Assembly: GCA_036702975.1 (NCBI GenBank)
Contig: DATNPX010000033.1
Span: 1-64,000 of the forward strand
Length of the DNA stretch: 64,000 nucleotides
DNA from: DATNPX01 sp036702975
Lineage (GTDB): Bacteria; Cyanobacteriota; Vampirovibrionia; Obscuribacterales; Obscuribacteraceae
Direction: 5' to 3'
Below the pieces are notes generated by a model that saw nothing but the letters and a program-made list of their open reading frames with translations, had not been told where the DNA came from and did no database searches. The translations under genes and the position numbers were made by a program. The number at the start of each line of letters is the position of its first letter. Positions within the stretch are counted from its first letter, which is position 1. Positions 8,674 to 17,134 of the stretch are shown here, piece by piece.

Positions 8674-9873
8674 TCAAACTCTCGCGTGATCGAATATTAC
8701 GAGATTATCTCGCGTAACGAGAGCGTCGTAGTTTCGATGGTCCGGATCAACCACATCGTTTATCACGGCGGAATTCAGCCCGACCAACTTTTCAGCCTCT
8801 CCGCTTGAATAATTGACCATTCCACGTGCAAACTCGATGCCACCTTCGTCCACAATGCTGACGACGTCGCCCCGCTCGAATTCGCCCGAAATCTTGATTA
8901 CTCCTGCCGGCAAAAGGCTGGCTTTGCGCCTGATCAGTGCCTCTTTGGCACCGCTGTTGACGGACATCGATGAACGCACCGTGGTTGCGAAGGCGATCCA
9001 TCGCTGTTTTCCGCGAAGTCCTTCCTTTGATACGAAGACGGTACCAAGCTCTTCGCCCTGAGCAAGCCGGGTTATGACATCAGGTTCTTTGCCGCCCGCC
9101 ACAACCGTTATGCAACCAGATTGTGTCGCTATTTTCGCCGCCTCTAGTTTTGTCGCCATGCCACCGCGCCCCATTTTCGCTTTGCCTGCGCTTTCGCTAA
9201 AAACCAAAGCCTCTATCTCAGGCGTGATCTTTTCGACAATAGGTATCAATTTGGCACTATCCACAGTGCGGGGGTCGTCTGTATAGAGACCGGCGACGTC
9301 GGTCAAGATAAGCAAAAGGTCTGCTTGAATCTTGCTTGCAATAAGAGCTGACAGCTTGTCGTTATCTCCAAAGTTAATGCGTGTGCCTTCTTTCTGAGAC
9401 TCAATTTCCGCGGTCGAGACAGTATCGTTTTCATTGAAAACCGGAATTACGCCCATAGTCAAAAGTTCGTTTACCGTGCTGCGCAGATTTAGGTAACGTT
9501 GGCGATTGTTGAAGTCTTCTTCTGTCAGTAATATTTGAGCTATAGGGATGTTCAAACGTTCGAAAGCGTCCGCATACAGTGACATAAGTAGTCCCTGTCC
9601 CACCGCCGCGCAAGCCTGTTTTTGCGGTAAAAGCTTCGGTTTTGTTTTTAGCCCAAGCTTCCGCGCGCCGAGTCCTATCGCCCCGGACGTCACGATCAAT
9701 ACCTCTTTCCCGGTCGCTTTAAGCGCGCCAATAGCCTCTACAAATGAGTAAAAGCGGCTGAGCGCAAGCCCCGAGCTCTCGTTGATCAACACCGCCGTGC
9801 CCAGTTTGACAACGATGCGGTGCGCGCCACCGATCAGTTTTTTTCTGTCTAGCTGAGCTTTTTCGTCCACCAC
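8674..9873 (-). CDS. proB: Glutamate 5-kinase with PUA domain
   Basis: First, committed step of proline synthesis: ATP-dependent phosphorylation of L-glutamate; in the family this enzyme is feedback-inhibited by proline. 399 residues: amino-acid-kinase domain (about 15-275; VVKLGTAVL, VTSGAIGLGARKLG, FNENDTVS, FGDNDKLSALIA, KMGRGGMATKLEAAKIA) plus a C-terminal PUA domain (about 295-390; SLLPAGVIKISGEFERGDVV). First gene of proBAC. The 200 bases upstream, shared with the divergent small gene at 10076, hold the promoters; I see no attenuator-like leader. Confidence 0.97.
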   Translation of the reverse strand: MVDEKAQLDRKKLIGGAHRIVVKLGTAVLINESSGLALSRFYSFVEAIGALKATGKEVLIVTSGAIGLGARKLGLKTKPKLLPQKQACAAVGQGLLMSLYADAFERLNIPIAQILLTEEDFNNRQRYLNLRSTVNELLTMGVIPVFNENDTVSTAEIESQKEGTRINFGDNDKLSALIASKIQADLLLILTDVAGLYTDDPRTVDSAKLIPIVEKITPEIEALVFSESAGKAKMGRGGMATKLEAAKIATQSGCITVVAGGKEPDVITRLAQGEELGTVFVSKEGLRGKQRWIAFATTVRSSMSVNSGAKEALIRRKASLLPAGVIKISGEFERGDVVSIVDEGGIEFARGMVNYSSGEAEKLVGLNSAVINDVVDPDHRNYDALVTRDNLVIFDHARV

Positions 9874-10075
9874 GTCTCCAAATTTTCTCGACTGCTTTTG
9901 ATTCTTCTTTAAAACTCGCTTAATTTTTTCACGATATTCTCATAACTGGGTGTTAACTTCAAATTGTCGGCGCCAATCCCGTAATCTTCTGGGGAACGTA
10001 ACGGGATGAACTGGAGCCTAACGTAAGAAGTCAACCTCTACAGGAAGCTTATTCGAGAAGGAATCGGAGGGATGC

Positions 10076-10369
10076 ATGGTTATGTCACAAACTGAAAGAA
10101 CACGACCAGAGCGTATCTCATCAGTACAACTGAAGGCGATGCGGGGAATTAAGCCTCCATCTCTATTCGACCATATTTGTCGTGCTTTAACTAACTTCTG
10201 GTCGGCGGTGGGTTCTGGTATAGGGTATCTCTTGGCACCTAAACAGACGAAGAAATCGTTTTGCGAAATGAATGGCCACTCCGTCAGAATGGTCAATGGT
10301 ATCGTCACTAACCAGTGCCGTTACTGCAATGCCGAGATTGATAATGTCGAGATGCTCTACTCTCGTTAG
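10076..10369 (+). CDS. Small protein with C-terminal zinc-ribbon-like Cys/His cluster
   Basis: 97 residues (95 from the second ATG at 10082). The site GGAGGG lies four bases before the first ATG and ten before the second. The C-terminal part has CEMNGHSVRMVNGIVTNQCR followed by YC, a C/H...CxxC arrangement that could bind zinc. No membrane segment or signal peptide. The gene is followed 20 bases later by a strong intrinsic terminator, so it is a single-gene transcript. Family not recognised; an overlapping minus-strand ORF (10018-10308) has no ribosome site and is taken as a shadow. Confidence 0.72.
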   Translation: MVMSQTERTRPERISSVQLKAMRGIKPPSLFDHICRALTNFWSAVGSGIGYLLAPKQTKKSFCEMNGHSVRMVNGIVTNQCRYCNAEIDNVEMLYSR

Positions 10370-10389
10370 CTAGCAAAGAGTTCAACGCC

Positions 10390-10420
10390 GCGCGACTAAC
10401 CCAGTTGGTCGCGCTTTATT
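10390..10420 (+). terminator. Intrinsic terminator after the zinc-ribbon gene
   Basis: An 11-base-pair stem (GCGCGACTAAC, 10390-10400, with GTTGGTCGCGC, 10404-10414; one T-G wobble) closes a three-base loop CCA and is followed by TTTATT. It ends only ten bases before the ATG of the next gene. Confidence 0.88.
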
Positions 10421-10430
10421 ATGGGTGCTT

Positions 10431-11330
10431 ATGTCATCTTCAAAGCTTGTCCTGTTGGGTGTCGGCAAGGCTGCACGACATGTGAACAGGTCGGCGAGAG
10501 AGAACCACTCTTCTAACAGCCGGTGTGATCATTACTATGAACTCGTGTACGGAAGTACACGCAGTGTAGAGCGCCTGTGTGAGTTGGAAGAAAACGAGAT
10601 TTCGCCACTTCTGCTCCAAATTGATTCATTTGGAGAATTGTCTGGCACTGACGAAATTGCTGAAATTGTCGAAGGTGCAGATGTGCTTGTCTCGTTCCCG
10701 CCAGATGCTAGTACTGATGCCACTTTTAGCGCTTTGTGCCAACACGCACGCAGAATCGTCTATCTCTCATCCACAAGTGTATATGGCAAGTTGTCCGGCG
10801 TGATCGATGAATCGAGTCCCGTAGATATATCATCGCCTACCGCCGTGGCTAGATTGATTGCAGAAGAGAATTGGCGCCAAAAGGGAGCGATAGTGTTGCG
10901 TGTGGCAGGAATGTACGACAAGACTTCAGGCCTGCATAACCGTCTGCGGTCAGGTTCATATAACATTCCAGGCGACGGAACCAACTATGTGTCGCGCATC
11001 CATCTAGAGGATCTCGCCTCCATCGTTCTCGCCGCTTTTCGCAGAGGACTACCTGCTAGTACGTATGTAGTTGCTGACAGCAAGCCGGCGACACATCTGG
11101 AAGTGGCCTCCTGGTTATGCGACAAAATGATGATGCCAATACCGTCTATGGTGCCACTCGAATCAGTTCACGAGACTCTGCGCGGAAACAGGCAGATCCT
11201 CGCTCAGCAAGTCTTGCAGGATCTTGGCGTCGACCTCAAATATCCGACATTTGAAGAGGGTTATAGCGGCGCTCTTGAAGCATTCTTGCACGAACACTCT
11301 CAAGCCTCCGCAACAGGCGTACCGGTTTGA
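10431..11330 (+). CDS. NAD-dependent epimerase/dehydratase-like protein (atypical SDR)
   Basis: 299 residues of the extended/atypical short-chain dehydrogenase type, related to nucleotide-sugar epimerase-like proteins (YeeZ-like). A beta-alpha-beta start (LVLLGVGKAARHV) lacks the usual GxxGxxG. YLSSTSVYG corresponds to the active-site region but the YxxxK is not clear (SSPTAVARLIAEENWR replaces it), so catalysis is uncertain. RLRSGSYNIPGDGTNYVSRI is the epimerase-like substrate segment. ATG 10431 is used; GTG 10425 is possible. Neither has a ribosome site, because the terminator of the preceding gene ends at 10420, so translation may be leaderless from a promoter inside the hairpin region. 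Convergent with the dehydrogenase gene. Confidence 0.82.
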   Translation: MSSSKLVLLGVGKAARHVNRSARENHSSNSRCDHYYELVYGSTRSVERLCELEENEISPLLLQIDSFGELSGTDEIAEIVEGADVLVSFPPDASTDATFSALCQHARRIVYLSSTSVYGKLSGVIDESSPVDISSPTAVARLIAEENWRQKGAIVLRVAGMYDKTSGLHNRLRSGSYNIPGDGTNYVSRIHLEDLASIVLAAFRRGLPASTYVVADSKPATHLEVASWLCDKMMMPIPSMVPLESVHETLRGNRQILAQQVLQDLGVDLKYPTFEEGYSGALEAFLHEHSQASATGVPV

Positions 11331-11338
11331 ACTAGGTG

Positions 11339-12370
11339 TTACTGCCTGGAAGAAACCGTCTGCCTTTTACAGGCATTCACCTTGTATTCAGGATTGACCA
11401 GATGTGATGGCTCATGACCGTCCAACATCTCCATAACCGAGTTTGTCGAAAGATCGGCCATAGCGGCAGTCGCGTCTTCGGTAAAGTAAGCTGTGTGCGG
11501 CGAGACAAGAAAAATTTCGTGTGACAAACCTACTAGCCCCCATTTGTCTGATTCAGGCTTCGGTACTGGTTCTTGATAGTAGCCATCAAAGGCTGCACAA
11601 CTGATCTTTTTGCTTGCTAGTGCGTTTTTCAAAGCCTTGGGATCAACAAGCTCTGCACGAGAAGTATTGACCAAGACGGCACCGTCTTTCATCGAATTTA
11701 GTTCTGCTTCACCGATGATTCCGACCGTATGCTCGCTGACGTTGGCGTGCAAAGACAGAACGTCGCAACGCTTTAAGAGTTCCGGCAGAGGAACGAATTG
11801 CGCTTTAAGAGAGCTCTCCAGCTCTGGCTTTGGTGTGCGACCTGTGTAAAGGATATTCATGCCGAAGCCCTTGTGGGCGATCTCTGCAACGATACCACCT
11901 ATAGTGCCCATTCCAACAATTCCCAATGTTTTGCCTTTAACTGTTTTCGTTTGTATCTCTTTCCAATCCCCCTGTTTGGTGGCATCAATCAAGAATGGAC
12001 TCTTCTTCACTGCGTCCAACATGAGCGTGATAGTAAATTCGGCTACGGAACGGGCGTTTGAACCGGGCGTATTTGTGACAGCTATGCCACAATCAGTGGC
12101 GGCACTGCAGTCGATGTAGTTCTCATAACCGACGCCGAAGAAAGTTACGATCTTCAGTTCCGGGCTTGATTCCAATACCCTGCGGGTCGCTTTCTCTACA
12201 CCGCCCAAGATGTATCCGGACACACCTTTGAGAGTCTGAATCAATTCGTCTTCGGAGAGGTCGTGGCGCTCCATTTTTAGCGTACAACCATGATCGCGAA
12301 GTCGCTTTCGGTAGGTCTCAGGCAATGCGGTGCCAGTAAAAAGAACCGTTTTCTGGTTGGAATTTGTCAT
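11339..12370 (-). CDS. D-isomer-specific 2-hydroxyacid dehydrogenase
   Basis: 343 residues. NAD(H)-dependent oxidoreductase of the D-lactate/phosphoglycerate dehydrogenase superfamily. The nucleotide motif GIVGMGTIGGIVAEIA lies near residue 150. Catalytic Arg is in NTSRAELVD and catalytic His in SPHTAYFTEDA near residue 290. There is no C-terminal ACT domain, so it is not a standard SerA; the substrate (glycerate, hydroxypyruvate, phosphoglycerate or other) cannot be read from sequence. It lies 38 bases after an exported TPR gene on the same strand with AGG eight bases before ATG, so the two may be cotranscribed. Confidence 0.92.
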   Translation of the reverse strand: MTNSNQKTVLFTGTALPETYRKRLRDHGCTLKMERHDLSEDELIQTLKGVSGYILGGVEKATRRVLESSPELKIVTFFGVGYENYIDCSAATDCGIAVTNTPGSNARSVAEFTITLMLDAVKKSPFLIDATKQGDWKEIQTKTVKGKTLGIVGMGTIGGIVAEIAHKGFGMNILYTGRTPKPELESSLKAQFVPLPELLKRCDVLSLHANVSEHTVGIIGEAELNSMKDGAVLVNTSRAELVDPKALKNALASKKISCAAFDGYYQEPVPKPESDKWGLVGLSHEIFLVSPHTAYFTEDATAAMADLSTNSVMEMLDGHEPSHLVNPEYKVNACKRQTVSSRQ

Positions 12371-12408
12371 CTGAGTGACCTTTGCCTTTAAATGGCGGGT
12401 TATTTGAT

Positions 12409-14112
12409 TTATTTGATTCGCTTGCGTTTGGCTGCAAAAGGAATTTGATAAACGATATTTCCTACAGGCACGGTCAGCACGAGACGTTCGCAGCGTGGAT
12501 TGAGAAAGAAAAGCTCACCAGTTCGAGACTCGAATGGCTCGAGTGTGATTGGTATCAGATTGCGAATCTTGATCGTGCTCGACCTGACCAAGCCAGGATC
12601 TATCTTCGTCTGAGCTTGGTACTGTACTCGTTCAGGTGACGGTTCGAGCATCAGCTTAGTTGGTAATTCGCGGGGCAAGGCCGCCCATTCCCCATAGATG
12701 CCAAATACATTCGGACCTCTGAAAAGATCGTGTCCTGTTGATGGTACAAACCCCCTCTGGCTGCGCGTTTTTTGCATGTTAGCCAACCAGGGACGATTTT
12801 GTGTCAAATCCCACATGATTCGCTCACGTCGAATACGATCGATAGAGCCGGGATCGATGAACTCTAATCTGCCAAGCCTTGGATGCGTGGGGTCTGGACT
12901 GGCGCCATATAGTACGGGTTTGCCGAGTCCCAGGCTGACTCTCTCATTGCCAATGTTTGTGATCGAAATTATGACTCCATAGAGCTCCCATAAGTCGACC
13001 ACTGTCGCAGCCACTCGAACATTGTCGACATGTAAATATTTGAGAGGGAAGTCGGCATCTGGAATCTCTTGAGCACGGGGCGAGCCGACCTCCCACACGA
13101 AGTCGATCTGCCCTTCGACTTGTGGTGGCATGTTCAAACGAGCTGCTTCGTCGATCAGATGATAACTGCGCTCGAATAATTCTTGCGATTCGGAAGTTTT
13201 GCCGTGGTCATGAAACAACAGCGCCGCTTTTCGTAACAGATCAGCCATGTCCAACTGATTCTTGCTCGGATAGTCGCGCATCATATTTACTGCCTTAAGG
13301 GCAGTGTCTTCCGCTTGCACGACCCAGTTGTTTTGAGACAAAATCTGTGCCTTCAGCATCATACACTTGGCTGTGATTGCAGATGGTCCGCTGATTTTGG
13401 TTCTAATCTCGAGCGCCTGGTCGATTAGCGGCTCTGCTTTTTGTTTTTTGCCATTGAGCAATGCTAGTTCGGCCAATCCTTCGTCGCAGCTGCTTATCTC
13501 AGGGCTAGCTGAGCCCTTGATTCGCTTAGCTAACGGCTGGCAGCTGGAAAAAAGTTTCTCCGCTTCCGCATATTTTTTTAGTGACATGTAAACTTGTGCC
13601 AGGGCGATGCGACTCAAGAGCAGTTTTTCTTCGTCGCCCATGCCTAGGCGCGCGACCTTGATCGATGCGTTGAATCTCTCTTCCGCTGTGTCATAGCGTC
13701 TCGACTGCAGATCTTGCAGACCTGCTTCGTAGTAGCGTTTCCATTCGTCTGCGTCTTTGGTGGCGTTTTTTTCTGCGTCTTTTGTCTCAACTTGTCTTGT
13801 GACAGAACCGACCTCTAATTTTGACGAAGGTGTCGAACCTGGATTAGCCGCAGGCCATGTGCTGCCTGTATTTTCAGGAGATTTTCTGTCGTCTACGCCC
13901 GATGAATCTTTCTCGGAGTCTGAACCGCTTTGGGTGGGGCGGCTAAAAAGCGCAGTCGTCTTTGCTTTCAAAACATCTGTTTGGTCTGGTTGCGGTAGCT
14001 GATCGATCGGAACGGCGACGGCATTCTTAGCCTGGGCCAGCGACCCGGAAAAGCTCAATGCAAATGAGAGCGCGAGCGCAGCGGCTGTTGCAGTCCGTTT
14101 TGGCTTTTGCAC
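12409..14112 (-). CDS. Exported TPR protein with uncharacterised C-terminal domain
   Basis: 567 residues from GTG 14112, chosen because AGGAG lies six bases upstream and it gives a compact signal peptide (short basic MQKPKR, hydrophobic core, SLAQAKN cleavage region). An ATG at 14136 adds eight residues but lacks a site. After a Ser/Pro/Asp-rich linker come TPRs (about 120-320). The C-terminal 240 residues (including YLHVDNVRVAATVVDLWELY and LVRSSTIKIRNLIPITLEPF) look beta-rich and match nothing I recognise. Probably periplasmic or surface-attached. Confidence 0.85.
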   Translation of the reverse strand: MQKPKRTATAAALALSFALSFSGSLAQAKNAVAVPIDQLPQPDQTDVLKAKTTALFSRPTQSGSDSEKDSSGVDDRKSPENTGSTWPAANPGSTPSSKLEVGSVTRQVETKDAEKNATKDADEWKRYYEAGLQDLQSRRYDTAEERFNASIKVARLGMGDEEKLLLSRIALAQVYMSLKKYAEAEKLFSSCQPLAKRIKGSASPEISSCDEGLAELALLNGKKQKAEPLIDQALEIRTKISGPSAITAKCMMLKAQILSQNNWVVQAEDTALKAVNMMRDYPSKNQLDMADLLRKAALLFHDHGKTSESQELFERSYHLIDEAARLNMPPQVEGQIDFVWEVGSPRAQEIPDADFPLKYLHVDNVRVAATVVDLWELYGVIISITNIGNERVSLGLGKPVLYGASPDPTHPRLGRLEFIDPGSIDRIRRERIMWDLTQNRPWLANMQKTRSQRGFVPSTGHDLFRGPNVFGIYGEWAALPRELPTKLMLEPSPERVQYQAQTKIDPGLVRSSTIKIRNLIPITLEPFESRTGELFFLNPRCERLVLTVPVGNIVYQIPFAAKRKRIK

Positions 14113-14259
14113 GCACTTCTCCTGGTTTGGCGCCATTTCAGCTGAACTTTCGCCGAGCTAGCGTCATGGCTTTGGGCCCGTGCGCTGTTTCTTTACAGAC
14201 GGACGGACTGATCCCGTTTGAATTATAGGGCCAAATCCGGGTTTACCTGTCTCAAAAAT

Positions 14260-14289
14260 AAAAGATCCCAGCTCAGCTCGGGATCTTTT
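14260..14289 (-). terminator. Intrinsic terminator after the YeaQ-type gene
   Basis: A perfect ten-base-pair stem (AAAAGATCCC, 14260-14269; GGGATCTTTT, 14280-14289) with a ten-base loop. Read on the minus strand it is followed by the T-rich run ATTTTTG, so it ends transcription of the gene at 14340-14603. The plus-strand tail is also T-rich, so it could act both ways. Confidence 0.85.
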
Positions 14290-14339
14290 GTGTTTTGGCA
14301 GTGAAGTGACTAGTTCATCTGATCTGATTCTGGGTTGTT

Positions 14340-14603
14340 TCAGCGGCGCGCGAGACCGCGGCCTTTAATCAATCCAATGATGAAGACTACGACCGCTGCA
14401 CCGATGATGGCGGGAATGATTGATACTCCGGCTAAGTCAGGTCCAAGATGACCCATTAATGACGAGCCGACCCAGGCACCGAGAACACCGATGATCGCTG
14501 TGGCGAGAAAACCGCCTGGCGCTCTACCGGGCACGAAATATTCGGCAATGGCTGCACATGTTGCTGCAATCAGCAAGAACAAAATAAACGAAATAATACC
14601 CAT
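14340..14603 (-). CDS. YeaQ/YmgE (transglycosylase-associated) family membrane protein
   Basis: 87 residues, almost entirely hydrophobic, with three predicted helices (MGIISFILFLLIAATCAAIA; FLATAIIGVLGAWVGSSLMG; IIPAIIGAAVVVFIIGLIKG) and the family's Gly-rich pattern. The family is a small inner-membrane protein often induced by stress; biochemical function is not established. GGAGG lies eight bases before the ATG. Single-gene unit with its own terminator. Confidence 0.9.
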   Translation of the reverse strand: MGIISFILFLLIAATCAAIAEYFVPGRAPGGFLATAIIGVLGAWVGSSLMGHLGPDLAGVSIIPAIIGAAVVVFIIGLIKGRGLARR

Positions 14604-14824
14604 TTCTAAAACCTCCAGGTTTTCACACTCTTTTGTGGTATCGGGGCTTTAGTCGGCCATGCTCGGTCAAAGGTTCCCGAAGCTGAATCGAAGTCTTGTT
14701 TTCCAGTATCGTATTTGGTGGGTTACAAAAGTTTTTCCTTGACAGCTAGAACATTGTGTTCGGTTGAGAGTTCCCTTGGTAAACTGAAAGCGAATATCAC
14801 AATCGAGGTCTCGGAGGCCGTCGC

Positions 14825-15199
14825 ATGATTGCAAAGCGCAGAGTTGTCAGAACCTTGTCATTGAGCCTAGCTGTGGCTGCGATTGGATTGGGCTTTAGTT
14901 TGGCGGCTCAAGCCGACACAGAATCAGGCGGTTGGGTCTGGGGCGGAGACTCCGAATCGGGCGGCGCAACAGCTTCTGGCTCTTCCACTGAATCCGGCGG
15001 TGAGCAAGCTAATGTTGGCACCACTGAATCCGGCGGATTTTATAACAGCGGTGGATTGTCAGAATCAGGCGGTGTTCGCGGCAATGGTGCCGAAAGCGAG
15101 TCGGGCGGTTTTGTGGAAGCCGGCGAGGAATCGGAAAGTGGCGGTATAACAGGCAAAATGGGCGCGCCACCCGTCTACGTCAAAAACTACAGCTGGTAG
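14825..15199 (+). CDS. Secreted protein with a 12-residue ESGG repeat
   Basis: 124 residues. N-terminal signal peptide (RRVVRTLSLSLAVAAIGLGF then LAAQA, cleavage near residue 30). The mature part is Gly/Ser/Glu-rich: ESGG tetrads start at residues 33, 44, 56, 68, 80, 92 and 104, i.e. spaced 11, 12, 12, 12, 12, 12, usually preceded by S or T. The codons for the repeated ESGG differ from copy to copy, so the motif is kept at protein level. It ends in a Pro/Tyr-rich tail (PPVYVKNYSW). CGGAGG lies seven bases before the ATG, and a TTGACA lies at 14739-14744 without a clear -10. Family unknown; an acidic repetitive surface or metal-binding protein is possible, but not shown. Confidence 0.85.
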   Translation: MIAKRRVVRTLSLSLAVAAIGLGFSLAAQADTESGGWVWGGDSESGGATASGSSTESGGEQANVGTTESGGFYNSGGLSESGGVRGNGAESESGGFVEAGEESESGGITGKMGAPPVYVKNYSW

Positions 15200-15220
15200 G
15201 GGCATTTTGTTTTACTGCCA

Positions 15221-15243
15221 CTGCTTGTCTTCTTGATAAGCAG
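15221..15243 (+). terminator. Hairpin after the ESGG-repeat gene
   Basis: Stem CTGCTTGTC/GATAAGCAG (15221-15229 and 15235-15243, one G-T pair) with loop TTCTT, 21 bases after the stop codon. The downstream tract is only weakly T-rich, so it may be a terminator or a 3'-end stabilising hairpin. Confidence 0.5.
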
Positions 15244-15351
15244 CGCAGAGATTTTGTGTTACCGATCTGCCGCTTTGGGGTTTGGGGATTGGTGAGATTT
15301 TCCTATGGATTTCTCACCGGTTCCAAAAACGAGATGGGACAAGGCTTGTTC

Positions 15352-15408
15352 GATCTAAAATCAAACAAAAAAAGACCCCGCACATTAGTTGCGAGGCCAT
15401 TTTAGATC
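15352..15408 (-). terminator. Terminator of the TPR gene at 15421, inside a larger inverted repeat
   Basis: On the minus strand the stem CCTCGCA/TGCGGGG (15396-15390 and 15382-15376, one wobble) is followed by TCTTTTTTTTG. It sits inside a perfect outer repeat GATCTAAAAT/ATTTTAGATC (15352-15361 and 15399-15408). Confidence 0.82.
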
Positions 15409-15420
15409 TATTTTCGTCTC

Positions 15421-16287
15421 TTACTTGGTTGTGGTGGCACTACTGTCTGGCGCTTTGTCTGGCACCCATCCGGATTTTCTATACTTCGCCCGGTCCAATT
15501 CGGCCAGCGCATGATAGATTTGAGCGCGGTTGTAATACGCACGGCCGTTGTTAGGATCAAGGGCGAGCGCTTTGTTGCAATCTTCCAAAGCCTTGGTCAA
15601 CTCGCCTTTTTGACGATAAGCCTTTGAGCGATTGAGCAAACCTTTTACATCGTTAGGTCTCTTTTTCAGCAACTCGTCACAATCAGCGATTGCTTTGTCG
15701 TTTTGACCGAGCCCGACCTCAGCATGAGCTTTATTCGAGAGAGCGCGAATCAAGTTTGGTTCTAGCTCCAGGCAGTGATTTGCGCACACAAGGGCCTCTT
15801 CATAACGACCCAGTTTGTTCAATGCGTGCGACTTATTGAGGTAAGGACCAGGGTGAGTAGCGTCGAGTTTGATCGCGGCATCACAGTCTGCGAGAGACTT
15901 CTCGAACTGGTTTGTATTGTCGTAAGCCCACGAACGATTTAAATATGCTGTGCGCATTTTCGGTTCAAGCTCGATAGCTTTTGTGCAGTCTTTGATAGCA
16001 AGATCCCATTGGTACAAATGACATTCTTCCGCAGCACGATTGGCATATGCCCGTGCGTATTTAGGACTTAATTTGATCGCTTCGTCGAACTCTGCGATCG
16101 CTTCCTTGGCTTTCCCTTTGACTGCCAGGCTGACGCCTTTTTTGTTCGCTTCAAACGCAGACTTGTTTGTGTTCGAATCGTCTTTCTTGTCTTCAGCGAA
16201 CGAAGGCAAAATATTGCCCAGGCTGACTGTGATTGCGATTACAAAGGCAATTGAGCCAGACAACTTTTGCAATGAACGACCTAACAT
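15421..16287 (-). CDS. Exported TPR-repeat protein
   Basis: 288 residues: signal peptide (MLGRSLQKLSGSIAFVIAIT, cleavage after about residue 31), then six or so consecutive canonical TPRs such as AIAEFDEAIKLSPKYARAYA and SLADCDAAIKLDATHPGPYL, ending in a short Ala/Ser/Thr tail. Canonical spacing suggests a single superhelix that binds a peptide or protein in the periplasm. GGGAGG lies nine bases before the ATG. It follows lemA on the same strand after 170 bases that include a short tandem repeat. Confidence 0.88.
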   Translation of the reverse strand: MLGRSLQKLSGSIAFVIAITVSLGNILPSFAEDKKDDSNTNKSAFEANKKGVSLAVKGKAKEAIAEFDEAIKLSPKYARAYANRAAEECHLYQWDLAIKDCTKAIELEPKMRTAYLNRSWAYDNTNQFEKSLADCDAAIKLDATHPGPYLNKSHALNKLGRYEEALVCANHCLELEPNLIRALSNKAHAEVGLGQNDKAIADCDELLKKRPNDVKGLLNRSKAYRQKGELTKALEDCNKALALDPNNGRAYYNRAQIYHALAELDRAKYRKSGWVPDKAPDSSATTTK

Positions 16288-16395
16288 CTTGGCAAACCTC
16301 CCGCATCCGTGTCGCCATATTATCTCAGGTACTAGGCGCAGGCTCTAGTATCGATTTGTACTTTTACTGGTTTTAGTAAGTAGTTTTAGTACTTA

Positions 16396-16426
16396 TATCT
16401 ATTGGTATCTATTGCTTATCTGTTGG
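16396..16426. repeat. Three-copy imperfect 10-bp tandem repeat
   Basis: TATCTATTGG, TATCTATTGC and (T)TATCTGTTGG follow one another between lemA and the TPR gene at 15421. The stretch is AT-rich and lies in the upstream region of the TPR gene, so it could be a protein-binding array or simply a slipped-strand repeat. Confidence 0.6.
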
Positions 16427-16457
16427 TTTTAGCCTTTGAAAGCTCTGTCGGCAGGTC

Positions 16458-17024
16458 TCATTTACCGAAGCTTACCTTTACAGGTTCTGCCGCTGCTGGA
16501 TCGTCAAGCCCATAATATGCTTGCGCTTTAAAGCCGAGAGGCCCGGCAAGCAAAACAGTGGGAAAGGTTTCAATCGCTGAATTGATATCGCGAACATTTG
16601 CGTTGTAAAACCGGCGGGCCTGCGAGATTCGAGTTTCAGTTTCGCTCAATTCGTTTTGCAGCCGATTGAAGTTCTCATTCGCCTTAAGGTCAGGATATGC
16701 TTCACCCAGTGCAACCAGGCGCGTCAGGGCGCCAGTCAGGGCTGTTTGCGCAATGGCTTGTTGTTCCGCATTCGCGGGCGCGGACGCGGCTGTGTTGCGA
16801 GCCTGTACGACCGCTTCAAGAGTTTCACGTTCGTGTCCGGCATAGCCTTTAACTGTTTCCACCAGATTTGGTATCAAGTCATAGCGTCGGCGCAGCTCGG
16901 TTTCAATCGCAGACCAACTCTCCTTGACGTTTTGCCTAATTACTACGAGCCGGTTATAGGTGGTAATAGCCCACAAAACAATGAGAACACCAGCGATCAG
17001 CATTCCTATGGTCATCGATGACAT
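16458..17024 (-). CDS. lemA: LemA family protein
   Basis: 188 residues: one N-terminal membrane helix (MTIGMLIAGVLIVLWAITTY) followed by the helical LemA domain (YNRLVVIRQNVKESWSAIET, RRRYDLIPNLVETVKGYAGH, ARRFYNANVRDINSAIETFP). The family has a four-helix bundle outside the membrane; its molecular role is unsettled. ATG 17024 is chosen because GGAG lies seven bases upstream; a longer frame to 17060 has no site. LemA is often beside a TPM-domain or M48 peptidase gene, but neither is here. Confidence 0.92.
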   Translation of the reverse strand: MSSMTIGMLIAGVLIVLWAITTYNRLVVIRQNVKESWSAIETELRRRYDLIPNLVETVKGYAGHERETLEAVVQARNTAASAPANAEQQAIAQTALTGALTRLVALGEAYPDLKANENFNRLQNELSETETRISQARRFYNANVRDINSAIETFPTVLLAGPLGFKAQAYYGLDDPAAAEPVKVSFGK

Positions 17025-17134
17025 CAGAGCACTCCAGCTGCCGGACAGTAATCGGGGCACCGTATGCAGTGATTATAGACAATTTTCTAGGACTCGCTAA
17101 AAACAATCGAAGGGAAGAGACAAAATCCAAACTT

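Noticed and set aside
10018..10308. 96-codon minus-strand ORF overlapping the zinc-ribbon gene
   Set aside because: The plus-strand gene has a strong ribosome site and terminator; this one has neither.
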